From NCBI GenBank assembly GCA_029261925.1, contig JAJDAJ010000093.1, positions 23,139-87,138 of the forward strand: a stretch of DNA of 64,000 bases, read 5' to 3'. Origin of the DNA: Deltaproteobacteria bacterium. Lineage in GTDB: Bacteria; Myxococcota_A; UBA9160; SZUA-336. The notes under the pieces were generated by a model. That model was not told the origin of the DNA. It saw only the letters and a program-made list of their open reading frames with translations, and did no database searches. Within the stretch, counting starts at the first letter, position 1; each line of letters opens with the position of its first letter. Positions 54,265-62,670 of the stretch are shown piece after piece. The position numbers and the translations under genes are program-made.

Positions 54265-55089
54265 TCACGCCGCCGGAGGCTGGCCGTCGACGAGCAGCGC
54301 GGAGACGTCGTCCCGCAGCCGGAGCATCCGGGTCGCGATGGACGAGACGCCCATCGCCTCGAGGTTCTCGGTGATGCCGATGGCCACGACGCTCCGGGTC
54401 ATTCGCTCCGCCCGGTCGAAGAACGGCACGGAAAGCAGCGTGACCCCGCTGATGTAGCAGCCGCGGTCGACGGCGTAGCCCTCGCGTCGCGTCTGCTCGA
54501 CCTCCCGCATCCAGCGCTCGAAGGTCGGCGGGTGATCCCAGCTGAGGGCCTCGAACTGCCGGCGAAGCTCCCCGTCCGGGACCCCGCGGAGATTGAAGGC
54601 GGCGTGGCAGCGGCCCGTCGCGCTGATGAGCGGCGGGAAGCGGCTCCCGAGATCGACGTGCAGCCGGAAGGGCAGCGGGGCGCGCGACAGCGCCACGACG
54701 ACCATGTGGCCGGGCTCCGTGAGCTGGGTCGCGACCGCGGTGCCGCCGAAGTCGCGCGAAAGCTCGGTCAGCCTCGGCTCGATCAGGTTCGCGAAGCTGT
54801 TCTGCTGGATGGCGTTGCGGGCGATGGGCAGGATGCCGATGCCGACGGAGTAGCGCTTCGAGCCGGGCTCGAAGGTCACCAGCCCCTCGTCCGCCAGCAC
54901 CCTGAGGATGTGCAGGCAGGTGCTCGGGACCAGGCCGAGATCCCGCGCGATCTGGCTCACACCGGCCGGCTCCGCGGATCTCCCGAGGTAGCGCAGGATC
55001 GCCACGGCGCGGCGAACAGCGGGAACCTCGCGATGGCGTGTGCTCTGGTCCAGGACCCGGAGACCTCTCGAGTTATTGTCTATGTACAA
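54265..55089 (-). CDS. IclR-family transcriptional regulator
   Basis: About 250-274 residues. The winged-helix domain begins at VPAVRRAVAILRYLG and recognises DNA through GVSQIARDLGLVPSTCLHILRVLADEGLV; the effector-binding domain follows (QLTEPGHMVVVALSRAPLPFRLHVDLGSRFP). The start is uncertain. The TTG at 55089 lies at or above the predicted promoter: a minus-strand TTGTCA (55104-55109) and TACATA (55081-55086), 17 bases apart, would start transcription near 55074. A CTG at 55053, with AGAGG upstream, is then the better start. It is divergent from the acyl-CoA synthetase, which it probably controls together with itself. Confidence 0.85.
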   Translation of the reverse strand: MYIDNNSRGLRVLDQSTRHREVPAVRRAVAILRYLGRSAEPAGVSQIARDLGLVPSTCLHILRVLADEGLVTFEPGSKRYSVGIGILPIARNAIQQNSFANLIEPRLTELSRDFGGTAVATQLTEPGHMVVVALSRAPLPFRLHVDLGSRFPPLISATGRCHAAFNLRGVPDGELRRQFEALSWDHPPTFERWMREVEQTRREGYAVDRGCYISGVTLLSVPFFDRAERMTRSVVAIGITENLEAMGVSSIATRMLRLRDDVSALLVDGQPPAA

Positions 55090-55090
55090 T
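55075..55090. promoter_or_regulatory. Inverted half-sites ATTGT...ACAAT, likely IclR operator
   Basis: ATTGT (55075-55079) and ACAAT (55086-55090) are perfect inverted half-sites separated by six bases, overlapping the predicted -10 region of the IclR gene. A related palindrome lies just next to it at 55098. Autorepression by the adjacent IclR is the simplest reading, inferred from position and symmetry. Confidence 0.5.
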
Positions 55091-55097
55091 ATACGGT

Positions 55098-55114
55098 ATC
55101 TATTGACAATAGAT
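55098..55114. promoter_or_regulatory. Perfect palindrome ATCTATTG-A-CAATAGAT containing a TTGACA -35
   Basis: An 8+1+8 base perfect inverted repeat, in a region much more AT-rich than its surroundings, between the divergent IclR and acyl-CoA synthetase genes. It embeds TTGACA (55103-55108), a consensus -35 for the rightward genes; the -10 would be TAGCGT at about 55127-55132. A protein bound here would block RNA polymerase, so it is probably the principal operator for IclR control of the 55196-59154 operon. Confidence 0.6.
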
Positions 55115-55195
55115 CCGGCGATCGCCTAGCGTGGGGCCACGGTCTCCCGCGGGGGGACCGGTCACTCCCCGGCACCGAGCTCTCGAGGGCCTCCG

Positions 55196-56755
55196 ATGGG
55201 CAGCCTCACGGACTACACGTCGCACGCGGATGCGATGGCGCACTTCTCCAACGATGCCCTCTGGGATCTGTTCGATGGGGACCGCGATCGCCTGAACATC
55301 GCCCACGAGTGCATCGACCGGCACGCCAGTGATCCCGAGCGCGTCGCGGTGCGGATCGCTCACGAGGACGGGCGCGACGAGCTCCTGACGTTCGACGCCC
55401 TCTCTCGCGGGTCGGCGCGCTTCGCACACTTCCTGCGCGAGGGCGGGATCGAGCCGGGTGAGCGCGTGGCGGTCATGCTGGAGCCGTCGCCCGCGTTCTA
55501 CGCCGGGATCTTCGGCTGCATGAAGGCCGGCTGCATCGCCGTACCGATGTTCACCCTGTTCGGGCCCGAAGGTGCGCGCCTGCGTCTGGACGACTGCAGT
55601 CCGGCGCTGCTGCTGACGAGCCAGGAGAAGGCGGACGCGCTCGGCGAGATCGACGGCGTGCGCGTCGTCGTCGCGGACGCGGACTTCCTGGAGCGCCTGG
55701 CTTCTTTCCCGGACCGCTTCGAGGTGCAGACCCGCGCCGACGACCTGGCGGCTTTCCAGTACACCTCCGGGACCACGCGCGAGCTGCCCGAGGCGATCCG
55801 CCACTCCCATCGCGCGATCGTGCTGGTGTCCATCGCAGCGCTCTACGGGACGGGGGTCCGGCCGGGCGACGAGTTCTTCTGTCCTTCCTCGCCGGCGTGG
55901 GGGCACGGGCTCTGGCATGGAACGCTGGCACCGCTGGCGCTCGGCGTGACGACGGGCGTCTACGCGGGCCGCTTCGACGCCGACCGGCTCATGCGCGCGC
56001 TGCAGGACCACCGGATCACCAACCTGTCCGCGGCGGCCACGCACTACCGCCTGATGAAGAACGCCGGCACGGCGGCGCGCTACCGGTTCTCGATCGAGAA
56101 GCTCTCCTTCACCGGGGAGCCGATCGACGAGGACACGCTGGAGTTCGCGATGCGCACCTTCGGCCGTCCGGTATGCAGCATGTACGGGACGACGGAGATC
56201 GGAGTGATCCTCGTCAACTATCCCGGCGCGGGCGACTTCGAGGTCAAGCCCGGCTCGCTGGGCAAGCCGGTGCCGAACGTCCGGGTCGAGGTGCAGCGGC
56301 CGGACGGTCAGCCGAGTGCGCCGGGCGAGGTCGGCGAGATCAAGCTCTGGCGGCGCGGCGTCTGGTATCCGACCAAGGACCTGGGGCACGTCGACGGGGA
56401 CGGCTACTTCTACCACGCGGGCCGGGCCGACGACGTCATCATCTCCGCCGGCTGGACCATGAGCGCGGTCGAGATCGAGAACGCGCTGCTCGCCCATCCC
56501 GACATCCACGAGGCGGCTGCCATCGGGGTCGCGGACGAGACCCGGGGCCAGGTGGTCAAGGCCTTCCTCGTCACCCCGCGCGCCGCAGACGATGCATTTC
56601 GCCGCGAGATCCAGGATTTCGTGCGCAACAGGCTGAGCCAGCACGAGTACCCGCGCCAGATCGCCGTCGTCGATGAGCTACCCAAGACGCCGGCGGGCAA
56701 GGTTAACCGCAAGACCCTGCGAGACCGCGAGCGAGACGCGGCCGCTGGGGCCTAG
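55196..56755 (+). CDS. Acyl-CoA synthetase (medium-chain type), altered AMP-binding loop
   Basis: A 519-residue adenylate-forming enzyme. The A5 motif is YGTTE at 330-334, the adenylate region is LWRRGVWYPTKDLGH near 385-398, and the C-terminal catalytic lysine is in PAGKVNRK (Lys502). The AMP-binding loop reads TSGTTRELPEA at 190-200, where the usual TSGTTGxPK has lost its Gly and Lys; the first T-S-G-T-T is intact. Some medium-chain ligases share this variant, so activity is likely but not certain. It opens the IclR-controlled plus-strand operon, followed after 22 bases by a MaoC-like hydratase gene. Confidence 0.88.
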   Translation: MGSLTDYTSHADAMAHFSNDALWDLFDGDRDRLNIAHECIDRHASDPERVAVRIAHEDGRDELLTFDALSRGSARFAHFLREGGIEPGERVAVMLEPSPAFYAGIFGCMKAGCIAVPMFTLFGPEGARLRLDDCSPALLLTSQEKADALGEIDGVRVVVADADFLERLASFPDRFEVQTRADDLAAFQYTSGTTRELPEAIRHSHRAIVLVSIAALYGTGVRPGDEFFCPSSPAWGHGLWHGTLAPLALGVTTGVYAGRFDADRLMRALQDHRITNLSAAATHYRLMKNAGTAARYRFSIEKLSFTGEPIDEDTLEFAMRTFGRPVCSMYGTTEIGVILVNYPGAGDFEVKPGSLGKPVPNVRVEVQRPDGQPSAPGEVGEIKLWRRGVWYPTKDLGHVDGDGYFYHAGRADDVIISAGWTMSAVEIENALLAHPDIHEAAAIGVADETRGQVVKAFLVTPRAADDAFRREIQDFVRNRLSQHEYPRQIAVVDELPKTPAGKVNRKTLRDRERDAAAGA

Positions 56756-56777
56756 AAGCAGAGGGACCCGACGCAAG

Positions 56778-57917
56778 ATGTCCGAATCCACAGATCTCTT
56801 TCCGAAGATCACCGAGCAAGGCCTCGAGGAGCTCCGGCGCCGCATTGGCCAGCCGATCACCGAGTCCGTCGAGCCCTGGTGCCACGAGGCGACGCGGGAC
56901 AACATCCGCCACTACGCCCATGGAATCGGCGACGACAATCCGCTGTGGTGTGATCCCGACTACGCGGCAACGTCGCGCCATGGCACGATCGTGGCCCTGC
57001 CGAGCTTCCTGTTCGCCTGCGACCGCATCGTGTCGGGCTACGTCGGGGGGCTGAGCGGGATCCACGCCATGTGGGCGGGTGCCGACTGGACCTGGCACGC
57101 CCCGGTGCTGCGCAACGACGAGATCCGCACCGAGGCGCGGCTCAAGGATCTGGTCGAGCACCAGACCCGCTTCGCGGGTCGTGCGTTCCAGCAGATCTAC
57201 CACGTCGACTTCTACAAGCAGGACGGCACGCGGGTCGCGGAGGCCGACAGCTGGTGCTTCCGCACCGACCGCGACGAGGCGCGTGAGCGCGGCACCAAGT
57301 ACGACGAGGTCAAGGCCCGGCAGGCCAGGCCGTACACCGACGACGAGCTGAAGAACTTTTACGAGCTGTACGCCACCGAGAAGGTCCGCGGTGCCGAGCC
57401 GCGGTACTGGGAAGACGTCCAGGAGGGCGAGGCCCTGCCGCCGATCGCCAAGGGGCCGATGACGGTCACCGGCTTCATCGCCTTCGCCCAGGGCTGGGGG
57501 GGGCTCTACATCCGCGCCAACAAGCTGGCCTGGAAGCAGATCCACGCCCACCGCGGCCTCGGCATCAAGAACCGTCTCGGCATTCCCGACTGCCCGGAGC
57601 GCGTGCACTGGGAGGACGAGTTCGCGCAGATGGTCGGAACGCCGGCGGCCTACGACTACGGTCCCGAGCGCTGCTCCTGGCTGATCCACCACATGACCAA
57701 CTGGATGGGGGACGACGGAACGCTGCGCAGGTCCTCGTGCAAGATCCGCCGGCACAATCCCGTCGGCGACATGCTGGTCATCACCGGCACGGTGAAGCGG
57801 AAGTTCACCGAGGATGGCCGGCACCTCGTGGAGATCGAGCAGGTCGCCCACAACCAGCACGACGAGCTGTCGGTCATCGGCAGCGGGGTCGTGGAGCTGC
57901 CGAGCCGCGCCGCCTGA
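56778..57917 (+). CDS. MaoC/FAS1-like acyl dehydratase, two hot-dog domains
   Basis: A 379-residue protein with the N-terminal hot-dog region DNIRHYAHGIGDDNPLWCDPDYA (typical of FAS1-like dehydratase domains) and a second region from about 215 to 379. The N-terminal motif HGIGDDNPLW resembles the catalytic Asp-x(4)-His region of MaoC enzymes, although the usual His is not obvious. The enzyme would hydrate an enoyl-CoA, following the acyl-CoA synthetase. The ATG at 56778 follows GCAAG, weak. It lies 4 bases before the CoA-transferase gene, and is translated in one operon with both neighbours. Confidence 0.82.
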   Translation: MSESTDLFPKITEQGLEELRRRIGQPITESVEPWCHEATRDNIRHYAHGIGDDNPLWCDPDYAATSRHGTIVALPSFLFACDRIVSGYVGGLSGIHAMWAGADWTWHAPVLRNDEIRTEARLKDLVEHQTRFAGRAFQQIYHVDFYKQDGTRVAEADSWCFRTDRDEARERGTKYDEVKARQARPYTDDELKNFYELYATEKVRGAEPRYWEDVQEGEALPPIAKGPMTVTGFIAFAQGWGGLYIRANKLAWKQIHAHRGLGIKNRLGIPDCPERVHWEDEFAQMVGTPAAYDYGPERCSWLIHHMTNWMGDDGTLRRSSCKIRRHNPVGDMLVITGTVKRKFTEDGRHLVEIEQVAHNQHDELSVIGSGVVELPSRAA

Positions 57918-57921
57918 ATCC

Positions 57922-59154
57922 ATGGCCGCAGCTGCGAGCGCGGGAGCGGAATGGGCGGGGCCGCTCGACGGGCTCCGTGTCCTCGATCTGACCCGGGTGC
58001 TGGCCGGGCCCTACGCCACCCAGAGCCTCGGTGATCTCGGCGCGGAGGTGCTCAAGATCGAGCCGCCGCAGGGCGACGACACGCGGAACTTCCCGCCCTT
58101 CGTCGGGCGCGAGAGCCACTACTTCCTGGCGCTCAATCGCGGCAAGAAGTCCGTGGTGATCGATCTGAAGCAGGAGGAGGGCAGGGAGCTCCTGCTCCGT
58201 CTGGCCGAGAAGTCCGACGTGCTGATCGAGAACTACCGTCCGGGCGTGATGGACCGGCTGGGGCTGGGCTACGAGGCGCTCTCCGCGCTCAACCCGCGCC
58301 TGGTCTACTGCTCCATCAGCGGCTTCGGCCAGACCGGCCCGCTGCGCGACAAGCCGTCCTTCGACATCGTCACCCAGGCGCTCAGCGGCGTGCTCAGCGT
58401 CAACGGCGAGGCCGGCATGCCTCCCGTCAAGCTCGGGCTGCCGATGGGCGACATGGTCGGGGGTGTCTACGGCCCGATCGCGATCCTCTCCGCGCTGTAC
58501 GAGCGCAACCTGACGGGGCGGGGCCGGCTGATCGACATCAGCCTGCACGACGGGCTGATCGGAATGCTGGGTTACCTGGCGCAGCTCGTCTTCGTGACGG
58601 GCGAGGATCCCGAGCCGGTCGGATCGATGCACCCGACGATCGTGCCCTACGGGAGCTTTCCCGCAGCGGACGGTCAGGTCATCGTCGCGGTCCTCACGGG
58701 AGGCTTCTGGGACAAGCTCTGTCAGGCACTGGGGCGCCCGGAGCTGGCAGCGGATCCGCGCTTCGACACGCTCGCGGCCCGCAGGGAGAACCGCGAGGTG
58801 CTCAACGCCCTGATCGCGGACATCACGCGCACGCGGAGCGTCGCGGAGTGGGAGCGGCGTCTGGAGGAGCACGACGTTCCGTACGCGCCCATCCTCGGGG
58901 TCGGCGCCGCGCTGTCCCAGCCCCAGACGCTGGCGCGCGAGATGGTCGTGACCGCCGAGCACCGCGACGTCGGCGAGATCCGCATGACCGGGCGCCCGGT
59001 GAAGTTCCCCGGCGCGCCACAGCCCGCGCTGGCCGCGCCCCCGGTCCTCGGTCAGGACACGATGGCCGTGCTGCGCGAGCGTCTCGGCTGCAGCGAGGAG
59101 CAGCTGCGCAGCCTCGCCGGCAAGGGCGTCATCGCGGGCCCGGAGACGGGCTAG
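57922..59154 (+). CDS. CaiB/BaiF family III CoA-transferase
   Basis: A 410-residue family III CoA-transferase. The domain begins LRVLDLTRVLAGPYATQ, GAEVLKIEPPQGDDTRN and NRGKKSVVIDLK, and Asp148 in S-F-D-I-V-T-Q-A is the catalytic nucleophile. It transfers CoA from one acid to another, perhaps regenerating the acid taken up by the operon. The ATG lies four bases after the dehydratase stop, so the three genes from 55196 form one operon under IclR. The substrate is not determinable. Confidence 0.92.
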   Translation: MAAAASAGAEWAGPLDGLRVLDLTRVLAGPYATQSLGDLGAEVLKIEPPQGDDTRNFPPFVGRESHYFLALNRGKKSVVIDLKQEEGRELLLRLAEKSDVLIENYRPGVMDRLGLGYEALSALNPRLVYCSISGFGQTGPLRDKPSFDIVTQALSGVLSVNGEAGMPPVKLGLPMGDMVGGVYGPIAILSALYERNLTGRGRLIDISLHDGLIGMLGYLAQLVFVTGEDPEPVGSMHPTIVPYGSFPAADGQVIVAVLTGGFWDKLCQALGRPELAADPRFDTLAARRENREVLNALIADITRTRSVAEWERRLEEHDVPYAPILGVGAALSQPQTLAREMVVTAEHRDVGEIRMTGRPVKFPGAPQPALAAPPVLGQDTMAVLRERLGCSEEQLRSLAGKGVIAGPETG

Positions 59155-59335
59155 ATCGTCACGGTGAAGAGTGCCTGGCCCCGGCTGCCACGGCGGCGGC
59201 GGGTCCATGCCCCGGGGGCCGGTCCGCTCCCGGGGTCGTAGCTCGAGCGGCCCGACCGGGCGCGGAGCCGCGGCGGCGTGCTACACCTCCGGCCTGCGGT
59301 CGGGCGCGGCCCGGCGCGCGTCGAGGAGGACCCCC

Positions 59336-60478
59336 ATGGCCGACGAGATCACCCCGTTTCGCATCCAGACGAGCGATGGCGAGCTCGAAGATCTGAGGCG
59401 ACGTCTGCGCGCCACCCGCTGGCCCGACGAGGAGACCGTCGACGACTGGAGCCAGGGCATTCCCCTCGCCTACGTGAAGGAGGTCTGCGCCTACTGGGCG
59501 GACGACTATGACTGGCGCGAGCGCGAGGCTGCGCTGAACCGCTTCGACCAGTTCAGGACGGCCGTCGATGGGCTGGACATCCACTTCATTCACGTGCGCT
59601 CGCCGCACGACGACGCCCTGCCGCTGCTGATCACCCACGGATGGCCGGGCTCGGTCGTCGAGTTCCACAAGGTGATCGAGCCGCTGTCGAACCCCACCGC
59701 CCACGGAGGCGACGCGGCGGACGCCTTCCACGTGGTGTGCCCGTCCCTGCCGGGCTACGGCTTCTCGGGCAAGCCGGCCCGGACCGGCTGGGGCTGCCCG
59801 AGGATCGCCGACGCGTGGAGCCAGCTCATGATCCGGCTGGGCTACGACCGCTACGTCGCCCAGGGCGGCGACTGGGGCGCGATGGTGACGACCTGCATCG
59901 GCACCCAGGATCCGCAGCACTGCGCGGCGATCCACCTCAACATGCCGATGATCCGCCCCGACCCGGAGACGATGGAAGACCTGACCGAGCGCGAGCAGTC
60001 CGCGCTGGCGAGCCTGCAGCATTACCAGGAGTGGGACTCGGGCTACTCGAAGCAGCAGGGGACGCGGCCCCAGACCCTGGGCTACGGCCTCGCCGACTCG
60101 CCCGCCGGTCAGATGGCGTGGATCTTCGAGAAGTTCTGGGCCTGGACCGACTGCCACGGCCACCCCGAGAACGCGCTCGGCCGGGACGAGATGCTCGACA
60201 ACGTCATGCTCTACTGGCTGCCGGGCACCGGCGCCTCGTCGGCTCGGCTGTACTGGGAGAGCTTCCGGAACCCGCCGACGGATCCGGTGAACGTGCCCGT
60301 GGGTGCCAGCATCTTCCCGCGGGAGATCATGCGCAGCTCCCGGCGCTGGGCGGAGAAGCACTACGGCCCCAGGCTGCAGTACTGGAACGAGCTCGACGTT
60401 GGCGGGCACTTCGCGGCATTCGAGCAGCCGGAGATCTTCGTCGACGAGGTACGCAAGGCGTTCCGGCCCCAGCGGTAG
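59336..60478 (+). CDS. Epoxide hydrolase (alpha/beta hydrolase, EHN domain)
   Basis: A 380-residue epoxide hydrolase of the juvenile-hormone/microsomal type. It has the N-terminal EHN meander (ITPFRIQTSDGELEDLRRRL), the oxyanion-hole HGWPGS at residues 101-106, the nucleophile Asp179 in GGDWGA, and the catalytic His358 in GGHFAAFEQP. It opens an epoxide with water to a diol. GAGGAGGACCCCC precedes the ATG at 59336. An IclR gene begins 16 bases after its stop, so the two are co-transcribed. Epoxide substrates would fit an oxygenase-rich region. Confidence 0.92.
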   Translation: MADEITPFRIQTSDGELEDLRRRLRATRWPDEETVDDWSQGIPLAYVKEVCAYWADDYDWREREAALNRFDQFRTAVDGLDIHFIHVRSPHDDALPLLITHGWPGSVVEFHKVIEPLSNPTAHGGDAADAFHVVCPSLPGYGFSGKPARTGWGCPRIADAWSQLMIRLGYDRYVAQGGDWGAMVTTCIGTQDPQHCAAIHLNMPMIRPDPETMEDLTEREQSALASLQHYQEWDSGYSKQQGTRPQTLGYGLADSPAGQMAWIFEKFWAWTDCHGHPENALGRDEMLDNVMLYWLPGTGASSARLYWESFRNPPTDPVNVPVGASIFPREIMRSSRRWAEKHYGPRLQYWNELDVGGHFAAFEQPEIFVDEVRKAFRPQR

Positions 60479-60494
60479 GGCGGAGGATCAACGG

Positions 60495-61271
60495 GTGAGC
60501 GCGCCGCGGTCGGTCACGCGGGTGATCCGGATCCTGGAAACACTGAGTGCGAGCCCGGGCCCCGTCAGTCTGGCGGACCTGAGCCGGGCCATCGAGACCC
60601 CCAAGAGCAGCATGGCCGCTCTCCTGCGCGGTCTCGCAGAGTCCGATCTCGTCGTCGCGTCGGAGGGCGCCTACCGTCTCGGGCCGGGTGCGTTCGGCCT
60701 GGGCAGCGCACTGCTGGAGGCCCGACGGCGCCTCAATGACTCGGATCTCGTTCGCGACGGCATGCGCAGGCTGGCGGAGCGCTCGGGCGAGACCGCCCTG
60801 TTCGCGGTGCGAGACGAGGGCGCCGCGACCATGACCTACGTGGACGTCGTCGAGAGCCGCAATGCCGTTCGCTTCGCCGTGTCGGTGGGAGACCGCCGTC
60901 CGCTGTACTGCACGGCGGGCGGTCGAGCGCTGCTGGCGGCGGAGCCCCAGGCGCAGCTGCAGCGCTACCTCGACGCCCTCGAGCCGCAGCAGCGGACCGT
61001 CCACACCGAGACGGAGAAGCGCCGTATCGCGGAGGTGGTCGCGGCGGCCCGCGTGACGGGGGTGGCCCAGACCGTGGACCAGGCGACCGACGGGGTGACC
61101 GGGACGGCGTCGGTGATCCGTGACGCCGCCGGGACGGTGATCGGCGCATTGATCGTCGCGGCGCCCAGCTCGCGACTCCGGGATCGTGGCGCCGAGCTGG
61201 CGCGCATGGTGCTCGAGGAGGCCGCGGCGATCTCGCGAAGCCTCGGCTACCGGATGCCCGGGTGCGCCTGA
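60495..61271 (+). CDS. IclR-family transcriptional regulator
   Basis: A 258-residue IclR protein. The DNA-binding domain reads RSVTRVIRILETLSASPGPVSLADLSRAIETPKSSMAALLRGLAESDL and the ligand-binding domain includes TMTYVDVVESRNAVRFAVSVGDRRPLYCTAGGRALLA. The start is GTG at 60495 preceded by CGGAGGATCAACG. It follows the epoxide hydrolase by 16 bases in the same direction, so it is likely in that transcript, and may control it, the neighbouring CoA-transferase (61336-62526) or both. Confidence 0.9.
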   Translation: MSAPRSVTRVIRILETLSASPGPVSLADLSRAIETPKSSMAALLRGLAESDLVVASEGAYRLGPGAFGLGSALLEARRRLNDSDLVRDGMRRLAERSGETALFAVRDEGAATMTYVDVVESRNAVRFAVSVGDRRPLYCTAGGRALLAAEPQAQLQRYLDALEPQQRTVHTETEKRRIAEVVAAARVTGVAQTVDQATDGVTGTASVIRDAAGTVIGALIVAAPSSRLRDRGAELARMVLEEAAAISRSLGYRMPGCA

Positions 61272-61335
61272 GCGCACCGGGATCCCCGCACCGGAGCCGC
61301 CGGGCCGGGAGAGCCCGCGCTCGGATCCCGGGCCC

Positions 61336-62526
61336 CTATTCCGCGGCGGCAGGGGGCTCCTCGTCCGCGGCGGGCAGCCCGAGTGCCTCGAGCACCTCCC
61401 GCGTGTCGGCGCCGAGCTCCGGGGCAGGGCCGGCGACACGGCCCGGCGTGCGCGAGAACCACGTCGGCACGCCCGGGAAGCGGACCGGGCCCAGTGCAGA
61501 TTCCACCGTCTCGAAGAAGCCGACCGCGTCCAGGTGGGGGTCGTCGAGGAGCTCGTCGAGCGTGCGCAGGGGCGCCGCGGGGATGCCGAGCTTCCGGAAC
61601 AGCTCGAGCCACTCCGCGGTCGTTCGCTCCCTGAACGTCTCCGCCAGCAGGCCGTACACGGTGTCGATCTCGCGCGCCCGCAGCTCCATCGTGGCGAAGC
61701 GCGGGTCGCTGGCCCAGGCGGGCTGCACGGCGTCCACGAACGCCGCCCACTGCTTGTCGTTGTAGACCAGTGCGGCGACGTGGCCGTCGCTCGTGCGGTA
61801 GGGCCGGCGGTTGGGCGCCACGGCGCGGGGGTAGTTCGCCGGCCCGAGGGGAGGCGTGAAGATCGCGCCGTTGGCGTGCTCGACCAGCATGAAAGAAGCC
61901 ATGGTCTCGAACATGCCGACCTCGACCTCCTGGCCCTCTCCCGTCCGCTCGCGATGGAACAGCGCCATCAGGGTCGCGTAGAGCGTCGTGAGGCCGGCGA
62001 CCTTGTCGGCCAGGATCGTGCCGACGTAGCTCGCCTCACCGGTCAGCATCTGCTGCACGGCCGGGATCCCGCACTCGGCCTGGATGGTGTCGTCGTAGGC
62101 GGCCAGGTCCTTTCCGGGGCCGCGCCGACCGTACCCGTAGCAGTTGGTATAGATGATCGCCGGATTGATCGCGGAGACCTCCTCGTAGCTGAAGCCGAGC
62201 CGGGCAATCGCGCGGGCCCGCATCGAGTGGACGAAGACGTCCGACTCCTCGATGAGTCGCCGCAGCGCCGCCCGGCCCGCGTCGGAGAGCAGGTCGAGGA
62301 CCACGCTGCGCTTGCCGCGGTTCACGTTCACGAAGACGCCGCTCATCCCCGGCGCCGGCCCGTTCGAGATGTACCGGGTGCTGTCGCCGACGGGTGGCTC
62401 GACCTTGATCACGTCGGCGCCCATGTCCGCCATGATCTGGGTGCAGTAGGGCCCCATCACCATCGCGGTGAGATCGACCACGCGCACGCCTGCCAGCGGG
62501 CCCGTTCCCTTCGCGAGGTCACCCAT
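61336..62526 (-). CDS. CaiB/BaiF family III CoA-transferase
   Basis: A 396-residue family III CoA-transferase with LAGVRVVDLTAMVMGPYCTQ, GADVIKVEPPVGDSTRY, NVNRGKRSVVLDL and the catalytic Asp145 in A-Y-D-D-T-I-Q-A. The ATG at 62526 is preceded by CAGGAGGAGGATGGC. It is divergent from the acyl-CoA dehydrogenase at 62671; the 144 bases between hold a short inverted repeat, CCGATA/TATCGG. It exchanges CoA between acids; the substrate is unknown. Confidence 0.92.
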   Translation of the reverse strand: MGDLAKGTGPLAGVRVVDLTAMVMGPYCTQIMADMGADVIKVEPPVGDSTRYISNGPAPGMSGVFVNVNRGKRSVVLDLLSDAGRAALRRLIEESDVFVHSMRARAIARLGFSYEEVSAINPAIIYTNCYGYGRRGPGKDLAAYDDTIQAECGIPAVQQMLTGEASYVGTILADKVAGLTTLYATLMALFHRERTGEGQEVEVGMFETMASFMLVEHANGAIFTPPLGPANYPRAVAPNRRPYRTSDGHVAALVYNDKQWAAFVDAVQPAWASDPRFATMELRAREIDTVYGLLAETFRERTTAEWLELFRKLGIPAAPLRTLDELLDDPHLDAVGFFETVESALGPVRFPGVPTWFSRTPGRVAGPAPELGADTREVLEALGLPAADEEPPAAAE

Positions 62527-62576
62527 GCCATCCTCCTCCTGCGGTCCGCGTCGCGGCCGGCGGGCCGGGCGGCACC

Positions 62577-62611
62577 CCGATACATATATCAGTTCAGTGG
62601 GCTAATATCGG
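62577..62611. promoter_or_regulatory. Inverted repeat CCGATA/TATCGG in divergent promoter region
   Basis: CCGATA at 62577-62582 and TATCGG at 62606-62611 are inverted 23 bases apart, flanking an AT-rich stretch with ATATAT and CTAATATC, between the divergent CoA-transferase and acyl-CoA dehydrogenase genes. A -10 box or an operator is possible; the adjacent IclR is a candidate regulator. Inference from position only. Confidence 0.25.
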
Positions 62612-62670
62612 CACGCTCGAGCCGGGAGCGGGCCCAGGCGACTCGGCGGCGACGCTGGCTGAAAACAGGA

